Shown: positions 34,404-42,626, numbered from the stretch's first letter. The stretch is 64,000 nt of DNA from DASRIA01 sp963768885 (GCA_963768885.1 CAVYJN010000014.1:62001-126000); one strand, 5' to 3'. Made by a program: numbers and translations. The notes: generated from the sequence alone by a model not told the origin.

Positions 34404-35147
34404 CTACGGAATGAAGATCCCGGCGGTCGCGAAGGGCATGTTGTCGGGCGTCCCTACCTGGCCGTCCGGGCCGCCGTCGCCGACGCGGAACTGGCCGAGC
34501 TCGACCACGACGCGCTTGCCCTCGAGCGACGTGTTCGGGATGCCCAGCGCGGTGGTGGTCGTGTTGATTCGACAGAACGCGCCAATCGTGTTGTCGGCTG
34601 TGTTCGCACAGTTCGTGGTCACCGGGAACGGGATGTCGATGACCGTGGCCGGGTCGGTGCCGCCACCGGCGGAAACCGCGTTGTAGTGGTCCGTGATCCG
34701 GAGCGTGGCGTTGCCCTGGAGCTCCCCGGTGTAGTCGGGTCCGTCGACCACGTTGGCATTTCCACACGCACTCACGCCGGCCTTGCAGCGCACATCGGAC
34801 ATGTTCGCCGTGATCGCGATGTCGGAGTCGGCCGGCGGCCCGGGCGCCCCGACCAGCACGCGAAGGTTCACCGAGCCCATGGAGTTCGCCGCGGCGCCGT
34901 TGGCATCGGGCGTCCCGACCGTGAGGTACGGCGATGCGGGCACGGGCGGGTTGCAGGAGGGGAACGCGAGCGGCGGACCGTGGGTGCGGTTCGGCGCCGT
35001 GCACTGGGCATACGCCGGCACGAGCGGCAGGCGTACCGGTGTGGCGCCCTGGGGCCGGGGATGGGACGCCGCCGCGGACTGCACCATCGCGATCGCCGCC
35101 ACGGCCGCGCCGGCGAGGACCAGGCTCCACAAAATCTTTCTTCTCAT
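34404..35147 (-). CDS. secreted stand-alone HPRP-type domain protein
   Basis: A 247-residue exported protein. The signal peptide ends at about QSAAASHP. The mature chain begins HPRPQGATPVRLPLVPAY and follows the same course as the C-terminal domain of the TolB-like protein at 25326-26942: THGPPLAFPSCNPP, LTVGTPDANG, a SDVRC segment, RITDHYN/RITDKLN, EGKRVV/EGKRSV and a final FATAGIFIP. Several Cys residues suggest disulfides. The ATG has a GAGGAGG site upstream. I know no name for this domain; it may be an extracellular binding or structural unit. Confidence 0.72.
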   Translation of the reverse strand: MRRKILWSLVLAGAAVAAIAMVQSAAASHPRPQGATPVRLPLVPAYAQCTAPNRTHGPPLAFPSCNPPVPASPYLTVGTPDANGAAANSMGSVNLRVLVGAPGPPADSDIAITANMSDVRCKAGVSACGNANVVDGPDYTGELQGNATLRITDHYNAVSAGGGTDPATVIDIPFPVTTNCANTADNTIGAFCRINTTTTALGIPNTSLEGKRVVVELGQFRVGDGGPDGQVGTPDNMPFATAGIFIP

Positions 35148-35222
35148 GGCCCCTCCTCCGCTCGGGTATGAATGCGAGCTTACCGCACGAACGATCGCGG
35201 TTCCGTGGATACGATCCCCCGG

Positions 35223-35600
35223 ATGAGACGCGCGGTTGGAGCGGCGATGGCGGGGCTCGCGGGCTTCCGAATCGCGCTCGGCGCCGCGAGCTGGATCGCC
35301 CCCGGCCCGCTTGCGCGGACCTACGGCGTGCCGGAGGACCGGGTGACGCCCGAGCTCGAGTACATGACCCGCGTGTTCGGCGTGCGCGCCGTCGCGCTGG
35401 GGGTCGGCTATCTGGCCTCGTCAGGGGACGCCCGCAGGCTGTGGCGGCTGCTCTGGCTGCTCTGCGACGCCGCCGACACCGCGATGGGGGCGGGCATGCT
35501 GGCGCGCGGGCGACTGGGCGCCGCGCAGGGCGCGTCGGCGCTCGGCACGACGGCTCCGGCGATGGCGCTGGACATCGCCGCGATCACCGCCGGCGACTAG
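35223..35600 (+). CDS. DUF4267-like small membrane protein
   Basis: A 125-residue protein with about four hydrophobic segments and the pattern FRIALGAASWIAPGPLARTYG, YMTRVFGVRAVALGVGYL and LLCDAADTAMGAGML. It is a paralogue of the protein at 49201-49572. TACGAT at 35210-35215 lies 7 bases before the ATG, supporting this start and a leaderless transcript. Function unknown. Confidence 0.65.
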   Translation: MRRAVGAAMAGLAGFRIALGAASWIAPGPLARTYGVPEDRVTPELEYMTRVFGVRAVALGVGYLASSGDARRLWRLLWLLCDAADTAMGAGMLARGRLGAAQGASALGTTAPAMALDIAAITAGD

Positions 35601-35616
35601 CGCCCTGAAACGCAAA

Positions 35617-35648
35617 GAGGCGCGCCCGCCTGCCGGCGGACGCGCCCC
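35617..35648. terminator. convergent terminator hairpin
   Basis: Stem GGCGCG/CGCGCC with an inner CCGCC/GGCGG and a TGCC loop, flanked by AAAGA and CCCT. It lies between the converging genes ending at 35600 and 35670. Confidence 0.6.
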
Positions 35649-35669
35649 CTCGCTGCAGCTGGACCCTGC

Positions 35670-36296
35670 CTAGAGCTGCGGCAGCGGGTCGTAGGTGAAG
35701 GTGGACTTGATCGTGCCGAGCTCCATGCCGGCCGCGAAGACCTGCGTCTGGAACAGCGTGTTCAGGACCAGTGCCGTCACGTCGGTGATCACCGCCCGTC
35801 CGGTGATCGTCACCGTGCCCGAGCCGGTGTCCGTGAACGCGAAGCTCTTGATCTCGGCCAGCTCGTTCGGGAGGACGTTGTTCGCCGTGTTGAGCACGTG
35901 GCAGCCGGCCAGCGTGATGGTGCCCGCGTTCACGCACGCGACCGTCACGTTCGTGGCGTCGATCGCCTGGCCGATGCTCGCCTTCTCGATGTGCAGGCCG
36001 CCCTGGTGGGGGACGGTCGCGGTGTTCAGCACTGCGTCCGCGACGCCGGACGAGGCCGGGAAGATCGCGGCCGGGTTGGAGCCGAACTCGAGTCGCGCCG
36101 GAGCGATCGGCGTGATGAAGATGCCGTCGGCGAGGAGCTTGACGAAGTTGGTGATGTTCACCTCGAGCCGCGTCTCACCGCCGGTCACGACACGCGTGTC
36201 CGCTCGTGCCGGCGCGGCCAGCACCGCCACGGCGATCAGTCCCACGCACAGCCCGATGAGGACGCGGAGGCGCCCTACTCCCGACGCGATAGCCAT
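35670..36296 (-). CDS. secreted protein, possibly HtaA-like
   Basis: A 208-residue exported protein whose signal peptide ends near LAAPARAD. The mature chain is beta-rich: TRLEVNITNFVKLLADGIFITPI, an AAIFPASSGVAD segment and TVPHQGGLHIEKAS. This order (a long first strand, FP plus Gly-rich turn, then HxGGL) recalls the HtaA domain of actinobacterial haem-binding surface proteins, but the match is weak and by eye. The two mature Cys residues probably pair. The ATG has a GGGGAGG site. Confidence 0.6.
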   Translation of the reverse strand: MAIASGVGRLRVLIGLCVGLIAVAVLAAPARADTRVVTGGETRLEVNITNFVKLLADGIFITPIAPARLEFGSNPAAIFPASSGVADAVLNTATVPHQGGLHIEKASIGQAIDATNVTVACVNAGTITLAGCHVLNTANNVLPNELAEIKSFAFTDTGSGTVTITGRAVITDVTALVLNTLFQTQVFAAGMELGTIKSTFTYDPLPQL

Positions 36297-36441
36297 CTGT
36301 ACCTCCCCAAGTTGTTTTACACCCTGTCATCGCGCGTTACCCCTCTCCGCCGATGCTGAAACCTGATTCAGTTGCGCTTCCTCGAGGGCCGCGTTCGAAC
36401 CGGGTCCCGGATCCGTGCGACCGTGACACACTGAGCGCCCC

Positions 36442-36921
36442 GTGACGCGCATGACCCGTCCACTGCTGGCAGGCCTGATCGCGGCGGCGCTGCTCGCGGC
36501 CGCGGGTTGCGGCGACGACGAGAACACCGCCGACACCACGACCTCTCCACCCGCCGCGACGAGCCCGAGCAACGGCGATGACCGCACCGCGACGACCGGC
36601 AAGGGCTCCGGCAGCGGCGGCGGGGAAACCACGACCAAGGAGCAGGACCGGTCGTCTTCGAGCGACGAGCGGCTCGGGTCGGACCTCCGCGACCGCCTGC
36701 GCGCGGGAGCCGAGGGCGGGTTGAGCGCAGCGGACGTGGTCGCCGTCGACGTCAGCCGGACGTCGGTGACCGTGCGCACCAAGCTCGGCCGCGACGCCAA
36801 GCAAGCCGCCTCCAACGTCTGCGCGCAGATGCGGCTCTACCTCGCCCAGGAGCCGTCGCGCGGCTCGGCGAACACCGTGACCGTCGTGGGCGGCGACCGC
36901 GCCGTGCTGACGAGATGCTGA
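36442..36921 (+). CDS. small lipoprotein of unknown function
   Basis: A 159-residue protein with a lipoprotein signal (LLAGLIAAALLAAAGC; Cys near residue 23), then a Thr/Ser/Gly-rich spacer of about 50 residues and a compact C-terminal domain (LGSDLRDRLRAGAEGG to VVGGDRAVLTRC) with two Cys residues. Start is GTG 36442, or ATG 36451 with the same signal. No family recognised. Confidence 0.65.
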   Translation: MTRMTRPLLAGLIAAALLAAAGCGDDENTADTTTSPPAATSPSNGDDRTATTGKGSGSGGGETTTKEQDRSSSSDERLGSDLRDRLRAGAEGGLSAADVVAVDVSRTSVTVRTKLGRDAKQAASNVCAQMRLYLAQEPSRGSANTVTVVGGDRAVLTRC

Positions 36922-36934
36922 GGCCCGGGCGCCG

Positions 36935-37867
36935 CTAGGCGACGGCCACGCCGCTGCGTCGCTGCACCGAGACGGCGTAGGCGTGATGGCGAAACCGCAG
37001 GATCGGGTCCTCGGTGACCTCGATGCCGTCGACCACCCGCGTGGGGTCGAACACGAGCACGTCGTCGCCGCGCTCCCGGTCGGTCTCGGGCCCCGTCAGC
37101 ACCAGACGCCCGAGCTCGACCGTCTCGCGCTCCGGCGGCCAGGCCTCCGTCGGGTCGTCCACGGGGTCGCCGAGCTCCGCGAGCGCCACCGACAACCGGA
37201 ACGAGACGGGCTCGCGCCCGACGCGCTCGAGGATCTCTTCCTGGAGGTAGTCGGGGCCGCGCTCGCGTGCCTCCTCCGGCGAGAGCGTCGCGACCCCGGA
37301 CTCCGGCTCCCAGCGGAAGCGCACGAAGCGACCCTCGCCGTCCGCGTTCACGTACCTGAACGCGTGCAGGCCGTTGTACTCGCACTGCGCGTAGCTGGCG
37401 GGCGGCGGCGCCGTGACGGCAGCCTGGATCGCGGGCCCGGCCTCCGGATGGTCGCCGAGCCACTTCCCCAGCCGCTGCATGTCCGGCTGACCCGTCGCCG
37501 GATCGGGCTTGCGCGCGCGCGTGAACTCGAAGAAGTCCTCGGGCGTGCGCGCGAAGAAGACGGGCAGCGTGAGAGCGACCATGTCCGTGCGCGTGCCGTC
37601 GTCGAGATAGAGCTTGACCGCCATGCCGCGGCCCTCGGTCGCGTAGTCCGGGGCGCCGGGGTCGCCGCCGCCGTTCGAGAAGCGCACGGTCGCGCGCACC
37701 GGCTCGCCCTGCATGTGCCCCGCGCGCGTGATGCGGGCCGCGGCCGGTGTCGCCCTGAACGTGCCCGCGCACAGCGTGCCCTTGGCATGCGCCGCGCGAC
37801 GGCCGGGATGCACGCCGGAGATGTCGTTGATCGCGTCGACGACGTCCTCGGGGCGCGGCTCGGCCAT
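36935..37867 (-). CDS. catalase-family (SrpA-like) haem protein
   Basis: A 310-residue protein of the small catalase-related group. The N-terminal GVHPGRRAAHAKGTLCAGTF carries the distal His. VRFSNGGGDPGAPDYATEGRGMAVKL follows the catalase core, and the C-terminal ILRFRHHAYAVSVQRR provides the R-x-x-x-Y arrangement with the probable proximal haem-ligand Tyr. It is shorter than classical catalases (about 480 residues or more). Such proteins can be peroxidases or monooxygenases rather than true catalases. It is divergent from the amidohydrolase gene, which starts 53 bases away. Confidence 0.82.
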   Translation of the reverse strand: MAEPRPEDVVDAINDISGVHPGRRAAHAKGTLCAGTFRATPAAARITRAGHMQGEPVRATVRFSNGGGDPGAPDYATEGRGMAVKLYLDDGTRTDMVALTLPVFFARTPEDFFEFTRARKPDPATGQPDMQRLGKWLGDHPEAGPAIQAAVTAPPPASYAQCEYNGLHAFRYVNADGEGRFVRFRWEPESGVATLSPEEARERGPDYLQEEILERVGREPVSFRLSVALAELGDPVDDPTEAWPPERETVELGRLVLTGPETDRERGDDVLVFDPTRVVDGIEVTEDPILRFRHHAYAVSVQRRSGVAVA

Positions 37868-37919
37868 GACGAGACCCTAACGCGCCGTGCGCGCTGCGTC
37901 AGCCCGCGATAATCCGCAC

Positions 37920-38768
37920 GTGATCACGGCGCGCATCGACCCGCACGTCCACCTGCTGCCGGACAAGCGCACGGCCGCGCTGATGCGGTGGCTCCACCGC
38001 GCGCTGCCGGGCGTCGGGATACCGGCCGACATCACGGCCGAGGGCGCGCTCGCCGACCTGCGCGCGGCCGGGGCCGAGCGAGTCGTGAACCTGCTGTTCC
38101 CGCTCGCCGCCGGCGAGGCGGACGAGCTGCACCGCTTCGGCGCGGCGCTCCGGGCCCGCGAGCCCGACGTGATCTGCGTGGCCGGAGTGCACGTCGACGA
38201 CGAGGACCCGGAGCGCGTCGTGCGCACCGCGATCGAGGACCACGGCATGCGCGGCCTGAAGCTCCATCCGATGGTGCAGCGCTTCCCGCCGGGCCATCCC
38301 GCGCTCGCGCCGGCGATCGCGGCGCTCGCCGAGTATGCCCTGCCGCTCTACGTGCACACCGGCTTCGACGAGTGGTACGGCTGGGGCTACGACCTCGGGG
38401 AGCTCGAACGAATCGCCGAACGCCATCCATCGATCCCGCTCGTGCTGTGCCACTGCGCGTTCCCGCGGCTCGACTGGGCCGCCGCGATGGCGCGGCGCCA
38501 CCCGCAGGTCTGGCTCGACACGACAAACGTGTTCGCGAGCATCGCGCTGGCCCCGGCGGGCGAGAGCCGCGGGCTCGAGCGCGCGGTCGAGGGCCTCTTC
38601 GAGGCGGCGCCCGACCGGATCTTCTTCGGCACCGACTATCCGGCGGCGATGGGATCGCTCGCGGAGCTGCACGCCCAGGTCGAAAGGCCGGCCGTGATGG
38701 CGGACAATGCGCGCAGGTTCGTGACCGAATCGTTCCTCCTCGACTTCGAAAGGCTGGCCGCGCGATGA
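37920..38768 (+). CDS. amidohydrolase-2-type metal-dependent hydrolase or decarboxylase
   Basis: A TIM-barrel protein of 282 residues in the amidohydrolase 2 family (gamma-resorcylate decarboxylase/ACMSD relatives). Metal-site residues: ARIDPHVHLLPD at the N-terminus, GLKLHPM near residue 113, YVHTGF, LCHCAFPRL and FFGTDYPAAMG near residue 236. Substrate unknown. A GATAAT box at 37908-37913 lies 6 bases before the GTG, so it is probably leaderless. The stop overlaps the start of the aldo/keto reductase gene (ATGA), so the two are co-transcribed and may serve one catabolic step. Confidence 0.83.
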   Translation: MITARIDPHVHLLPDKRTAALMRWLHRALPGVGIPADITAEGALADLRAAGAERVVNLLFPLAAGEADELHRFGAALRAREPDVICVAGVHVDDEDPERVVRTAIEDHGMRGLKLHPMVQRFPPGHPALAPAIAALAEYALPLYVHTGFDEWYGWGYDLGELERIAERHPSIPLVLCHCAFPRLDWAAAMARRHPQVWLDTTNVFASIALAPAGESRGLERAVEGLFEAAPDRIFFGTDYPAAMGSLAELHAQVERPAVMADNARRFVTESFLLDFERLAAR

Positions 38769-39748
38769 AACGACGCAACATCGGAGCGCTCGACGTGCCC
38801 GCGATCGGGCTCGGCTGCATGGGCATGTCGGCCTTCTACGGGACAACCGACGAGGGCGAGGCGCTCGCCACGATCGACCGCGCACTCGAGCTCGGCTGCA
38901 ACTTCCTCGACACCGCGGAGATGTACGGCCCCTACAAGAACGAGGAGCTGCTGGGCAAGGCCATCGCGGGCCGCCGTGACGATTGGGTGATCGCGACCAA
39001 GACCGGCATCCGCTGGGAGCCGACCAGGGAGAACCCGACCAACCGCGTGCTCGACGGCTCTCCCGCGAACATCCGTCGCGCGATCGAGGGATCGCTCGGA
39101 CGGCTCGGAACCGATCACGTGGACCTCTACTACCTGCACCGCGTCGATCCCGCGACTCCGATCGAGGAGACCGTCGGCGCGATGGGCGAGCTGGTGCAGG
39201 AGGGAAAGGTGCGCCACATCGGGCTCAGCGAGGCGGCGCCGGACACGCTCCGGCGCGCGCATGCGACGCACCCCGTCACCGCGCTTCAGACCGAGTACTC
39301 GCTGTGGACCCGCGACGTCGAGGACGAGATCCTTCCCGCCTGCCGCGAGCTCGGCATCGGGTTCGTCGCCTACTCGCCGCTCGGCCGCGGCTTTCTCTCG
39401 GGCCGCTTCAAGTCACCGGACGAGCTCGACGAGAACGACTTCCGGCGGCACGGCCCGCGCTTCCAGGGCGAGGCGCTCGAGCAGAACCGCAAGCTGGCGG
39501 GAAAGGTCGAGGCGCTGGCGGGCGAGAAGGGATGCACCCCCGGGCAGCTGGCGCTCGCATGGGTGCTGGCGCAGGGCGACGACCTGGTGCCGATTCCCGG
39601 CACCAAGCGCCGCACCTACCTCGAGGAGAACCTCGCGGCCGCTGAGATCGAGCTGACGCCCGACGAGTCCGCCCGCATCGCCGCCGAGTTGCCGGCGGCG
39701 ACCGGCGACCGCTACGACCGCGTCGGCATGACGACCGTCAACCGCTAG
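38765..39748 (+). CDS. aldo/keto reductase
   Basis: NADP-dependent TIM-barrel oxidoreductase of 327 residues, closest in pattern to the YajO/AKR13 type. The catalytic tetrad is visible: Asp in NFLDTAEMYG with Tyr five residues later, Lys in VIATKTGI, and His in LYYLHRVD. The cofactor-binding end has PIPGTKRRTYLEENL. The substrate is probably a small aldehyde or ketone. The gene overlaps the amidohydrolase stop at its start and the convergent cupin gene by 11 bases at its end. Confidence 0.9.
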   Translation: MKRRNIGALDVPAIGLGCMGMSAFYGTTDEGEALATIDRALELGCNFLDTAEMYGPYKNEELLGKAIAGRRDDWVIATKTGIRWEPTRENPTNRVLDGSPANIRRAIEGSLGRLGTDHVDLYYLHRVDPATPIEETVGAMGELVQEGKVRHIGLSEAAPDTLRRAHATHPVTALQTEYSLWTRDVEDEILPACRELGIGFVAYSPLGRGFLSGRFKSPDELDENDFRRHGPRFQGEALEQNRKLAGKVEALAGEKGCTPGQLALAWVLAQGDDLVPIPGTKRRTYLEENLAAAEIELTPDESARIAAELPAATGDRYDRVGMTTVNR

Positions 39749-40142
39749 CCGCCGCCGCGAACGGGTCGGGCGCGCCGAGCCGGGTGATCTCGGGGGACTC
39801 GTAGACGCTGCCGGGCGTGCCGCCGAGCGCCAGCAGGCGCACGCCTTCGGGGCCGGGAAGGATCTTGCGCTTCGCGGCCGGACCTACCCGGATGATCGTC
39901 TCCGGGTCGATCGATACGCGCTCGCCGTCGACCTCGACGTCCGCTGATCCGCGCAGCACGACGAAGACCTCTTCCTGCTCGGCCTCGGCGTGGTCGTGCT
40001 CCGGGTAGTCGCCGAAGTTGGGGGGCATGTCGATCACCTGCATGCCGAACGACTCGACGCCGAGCTCGGCCCGGGCGCGCTTGAAGCCACCGCCGTAGAT
40101 CGCCTCCATCTCGTCGATCTTCTTGGTCGTGTAGTCAGCCAT
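39738..40142 (-). CDS. cupin-domain protein
   Basis: A 134-residue single-domain beta-barrel. Cupin motif 1 includes PEHDHAEAEQEEVFVVLRGSADVEVDG, whose His, His and Glu would bind metal; motif 2 is reduced (PEGVRLLALGG). It may be a small metal-dependent enzyme or sensor. It has a good ribosome site (GAGGGAG) and is followed on the same strand by no other gene before the convergent reductase. Confidence 0.82.
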   Translation of the reverse strand: MADYTTKKIDEMEAIYGGGFKRARAELGVESFGMQVIDMPPNFGDYPEHDHAEAEQEEVFVVLRGSADVEVDGERVSIDPETIIRVGPAAKRKILPGPEGVRLLALGGTPGSVYESPEITRLGAPDPFAAAASG

Positions 40143-40163
40143 GTCAACTCCCTCTTTAGATGT

Positions 40164-40802
40164 TCAGGTCCTGCGCGCGGCACCGATCACGTGCGGCTCG
40201 ATCGCCTTCAGCAGGAAAAGCGGCTTGAACGCGAAGCGCTCGCAGCGCTCCATCTCGAACCCGGCCGCCTCGATCGCGCCGGGCGTGTCGCGGTTCGGGT
40301 GGCAGCCGCCGGCGAACCGCGGCCACCAGCGGTCGGTGCGGTGCTGTCCCCTGGCCGCGCCCGGATCGTGCGAGAGCACGTGCTCGTAGAAGCGCAGCTC
40401 CCCGCCGGGACGGATCACGCGTCGCAGCTCGGCGAGCGCCGTGGCCTGGTCCGGCACGGAGCACAGCACCAGCGACGCGACGCCGGCGTCGAACTCGCCG
40501 TCCTGCGCGGGCAGCGAGTCCGCGAGCCCGTCGACGACGCGCACCGGCACGGGCGCGCGGGTCGCCGCCGCCTCGGCCTTCGAGCGCAGATACGGCTCCG
40601 GCTCGACGGCCACGACCTCGGTGACCCCCGTGGGGTAGTGCGGGAAGTTCAGGCCGTTGCCTGCCCCGACCTCGACGACGCGCCCCGACAGGCCCTCGAG
40701 CAGGCGCCGGCGGTGCTCGGTCTGCTCGGCCGGCGCGTTCGACGCGCCCCAGGCGAACAGGCGCGCGAAGAGCGGGTGGTGGACGCTCGCCTCACTGGCC
40801 AT
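40164..40802 (-). CDS. class I SAM-dependent methyltransferase
   Basis: A 212-residue methyltransferase with motif I VVEVGAGNGLNFPHYP (about residues 40-55), an acidic VVAVEPEPYLR, GEFDAGVASLVLCSV (motif IV region) and RPGGELRFYEHV. The pattern resembles the Methyltransf_11 group related to METTL7-like enzymes. Substrate unknown. It lies 21 bases upstream of the cupin gene on the same strand and is probably co-transcribed with it. Confidence 0.83.
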   Translation of the reverse strand: MASEASVHHPLFARLFAWGASNAPAEQTEHRRRLLEGLSGRVVEVGAGNGLNFPHYPTGVTEVVAVEPEPYLRSKAEAAATRAPVPVRVVDGLADSLPAQDGEFDAGVASLVLCSVPDQATALAELRRVIRPGGELRFYEHVLSHDPGAARGQHRTDRWWPRFAGGCHPNRDTPGAIEAAGFEMERCERFAFKPLFLLKAIEPHVIGAARRT

Positions 40803-40861
40803 GCGGGGACCACCCTAACCGGCACCGGCACTTCGTTGTGTGACCGTGGGCCGGTCGGGAC

Positions 40862-41500
40862 CTAGGCGCCCGCGGCGACGACCGAGTCCGGATACAGCGC
40901 GTGCAGCCAGGCGGCGACGTACGCGTCGACGACCGCCTCGGGAGAACGGCCCTGATTCCCGATCAACATGTGATTGGAGCGCTCGACCATCCACACCAGT
41001 GCGTGCGCGACCGCATCGGGGTCGACGTCGCGCAGGAGCCCCGCTTCGCGGTCGCCGCGCAGATGCGCGGTCGTCGCGAGGACGAAGCGCTCCACCAGGC
41101 CGTTGTAGAAGGCGGCGAACTCGGGGTCGTAGGTCGCGACCTCGACGGCGGTGCGCAGGACCGCCTGATGGCGCAGGTAGGTCTCGACGATGCCCTGCAT
41201 CGCAGCGCGCACGCGCTGCTCGGGCGGACCCTCGCCGCCCCACCAGCGGTCCGCCTCCGCGTAGTACTCCTCCGCGACGTCGGAGGCGGCCGCCATCAGC
41301 ACCTGGTTCTTTCCCGGGAAGTAAAAGTAGAACGCCGTGCGCGAGAGGCCCCCGGCGCGCGCCAGCTCGTCCACCGTCAGGTCCTTGAACGGCTTGCCTT
41401 GGCCGAGGAGCCGCAGCAGCGCGGCACAGACATCGCCCTCGACCTCATGCCGGGTCCGCCGCCGCTGGGGGGTGGAACTTTGTGGGTCTACATTGACCAC
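40862..41500 (-). CDS. TetR/AcrR-family repressor
   Basis: A 212-residue regulator. The N-terminal TetR DNA-binding domain (about 15-65) reads DLTVDELARAGGLSRTAFYFYFPGKNQVL. The C-terminal helical ligand domain resembles the EthR type. It is divergent from the R2lox-like gene. A perfect 9-bp inverted repeat overlaps that gene's -35 box at 41572-41592, so it probably represses its neighbour and itself. Ligand unknown. Confidence 0.88.
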   Translation of the reverse strand: MVNVDPQSSTPQRRRTRHEVEGDVCAALLRLLGQGKPFKDLTVDELARAGGLSRTAFYFYFPGKNQVLMAAASDVAEEYYAEADRWWGGEGPPEQRVRAAMQGIVETYLRHQAVLRTAVEVATYDPEFAAFYNGLVERFVLATTAHLRGDREAGLLRDVDPDAVAHALVWMVERSNHMLIGNQGRSPEAVVDAYVAAWLHALYPDSVVAAGA

Positions 41501-41551
41501 GCGCGGAGGCTATACCCATCTTTCCTCGTGTGGACGCCGGACTTCACAGTC

Positions 41552-41567
41552 CTGACAGGCTGGTCAG
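41552..41567. promoter_or_regulatory. short inverted repeat, possible second operator half
   Basis: CTGAC-aggctg-GTCAG lies 5 bases upstream of the larger palindrome in the TetR/R2lox divergent region. It may be an extra repressor site or chance. Confidence 0.35.
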
Positions 41568-41571
41568 TTAC

Positions 41572-41592
41572 GTATTGACGCTGCGTCAATAC
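41572..41592. promoter_or_regulatory. palindromic operator, probable TetR site
   Basis: GTATTGACG-CTG-CGTCAATAC is a perfect 9-bp inverted repeat with a 3-base centre, the size bound by TetR dimers. It covers the -35 hexamer of the rightward promoter, so binding would block RNA polymerase. Confidence 0.75.
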
Positions 41593-41603
41593 ACGCTTAG
41601 GAT
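41575..41603 (+). promoter_or_regulatory. sigma-70-type promoter of the R2lox-like gene
   Basis: TTGACG (41575-41580), a 17-base spacer and TAGGAT (41598-41603) form a near-consensus housekeeping promoter. The leader is about 40 bases and has a normal AGGAG ribosome site at 41638, unlike the leaderless genes elsewhere in the window. Confidence 0.8.
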
Positions 41604-41648
41604 ACGCCGCCGAACCGGTTTCGGCAACCCGCGACCCAGGAGAGTCAG

Positions 41649-42566
41649 ATGACCGTTGCGCTTCACGAGCTCGCGATGCAGGGCGACCCCGGCACGCTCG
41701 CGTCGGAGGACCAGGCGAGCAAGCTCAAGCTGCTCGACCCGCAGCAGCTCTACGAGCTGTGGGAGCGACAGCACTGGCTCTCGCAGGAGATCGACTTCGC
41801 GCAGGACAAGCGCGACTGGGCCGAGATGGACGACCCCAACAAGGACCAGTTCATGTTCGGCCTGTCCGCCTTCTTCGTCGGGGAGGAGCGCGTGACGACG
41901 CAGTTCTCCGGCCTTGTGATGGCCTACCAGGACGAGCAGGAGGAGGCCTTCCTCACCACCCAGCAGGTCGACGAGGCGCGGCACGTGCAGTTCTTCGATC
42001 GCATGTACCGCGAGGTGTTCGGCGTCGACGACCCCGACATCACGCGGCGACTCGAGCGCGTCCGGGGCGACCTCAACGAGTACTTCGTGAAGCTGTTCGA
42101 CGAGGAGCTCGTGCAGGCCGGCCGGAAGCTGATCGCGGACCCGTCGGACATCGAGGCGAAGGTCGAGTTCGTCGCGACCTACCACATGGTGATCGAGGGG
42201 ATCCTCGCGCTCACCGGGCAGAACTTCATCACGCAGTTCTGCGAGCGGCAGGGGATCATGCCGGGGTTCGTCGAGGGCTTCGGCAAGGTCGCCCGCGACG
42301 AGCACCGCCACGTGGCCTACGGCACCTGGTTCCTGAAGGAAACTGCGGGCAAGAACGAGGTCCTTGCCCAGCGGATGAGGGACAAGATCATGGACCTGTT
42401 GCCGATCGCCGCCGGTGTTCTCGTGCCGATCGGGTACGACATCGGCGACGAGTGGGAGCTGTTCGGCTATGACTCGGCGCAGGTGAACGAGTTCGCGTTC
42501 GCCTCGCTCAACCGCAGGCTGAAGGCGATCGGGGTGCCCTTGCAGCCCGCGGAGGCGGCCGCCTAG
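41649..42566 (+). CDS. R2-like ligand-binding oxidase (R2lox-type ferritin-like protein)
   Basis: A 305-residue ferritin-like dimetal protein often annotated as ribonucleotide reductase beta subunit. The carboxylate/His ligands are all present: Glu79, Glu109-x-x-His112, Glu183 and Glu218-x-x-His221. Val82 (three after Glu79) and Tyr178 (five before Glu183) occupy the positions that form the Val-Tyr ether cross-link in known R2lox proteins with Mn/Fe cofactors, and the spacings near the ligands (3, 3, 5, 35, 3) agree. No R1 partner is nearby. It has its own regulated promoter under a divergent TetR protein. Its substrate is unknown, perhaps a lipid. Confidence 0.87.
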   Translation: MTVALHELAMQGDPGTLASEDQASKLKLLDPQQLYELWERQHWLSQEIDFAQDKRDWAEMDDPNKDQFMFGLSAFFVGEERVTTQFSGLVMAYQDEQEEAFLTTQQVDEARHVQFFDRMYREVFGVDDPDITRRLERVRGDLNEYFVKLFDEELVQAGRKLIADPSDIEAKVEFVATYHMVIEGILALTGQNFITQFCERQGIMPGFVEGFGKVARDEHRHVAYGTWFLKETAGKNEVLAQRMRDKIMDLLPIAAGVLVPIGYDIGDEWELFGYDSAQVNEFAFASLNRRLKAIGVPLQPAEAAA

Positions 42567-42579
42567 GCCGGCTTCGCGA

Positions 42580-42606
42580 CGCCCGGGCTGCGTGCCGCCC
42601 CGGGCG
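42580..42606 (+). terminator. terminator-like hairpin
   Basis: CGCCCGGG / CCCGGGCG, an 8-bp stem with an 11-base loop, lies after the R2lox-like gene and ends 6 bases before the glmU -10 box. Confidence 0.6.
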
Positions 42607-42626
42607 CGCTCTACGATGGGGGCTCA

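Noticed and set aside
41649..42566. Annotation as ribonucleotide reductase beta subunit (nrdB/nrdF)
   Set aside because: Ligand spacing and the Val82/Tyr178 pair fit R2lox, and there is no nrdA/nrdE partner beside it.
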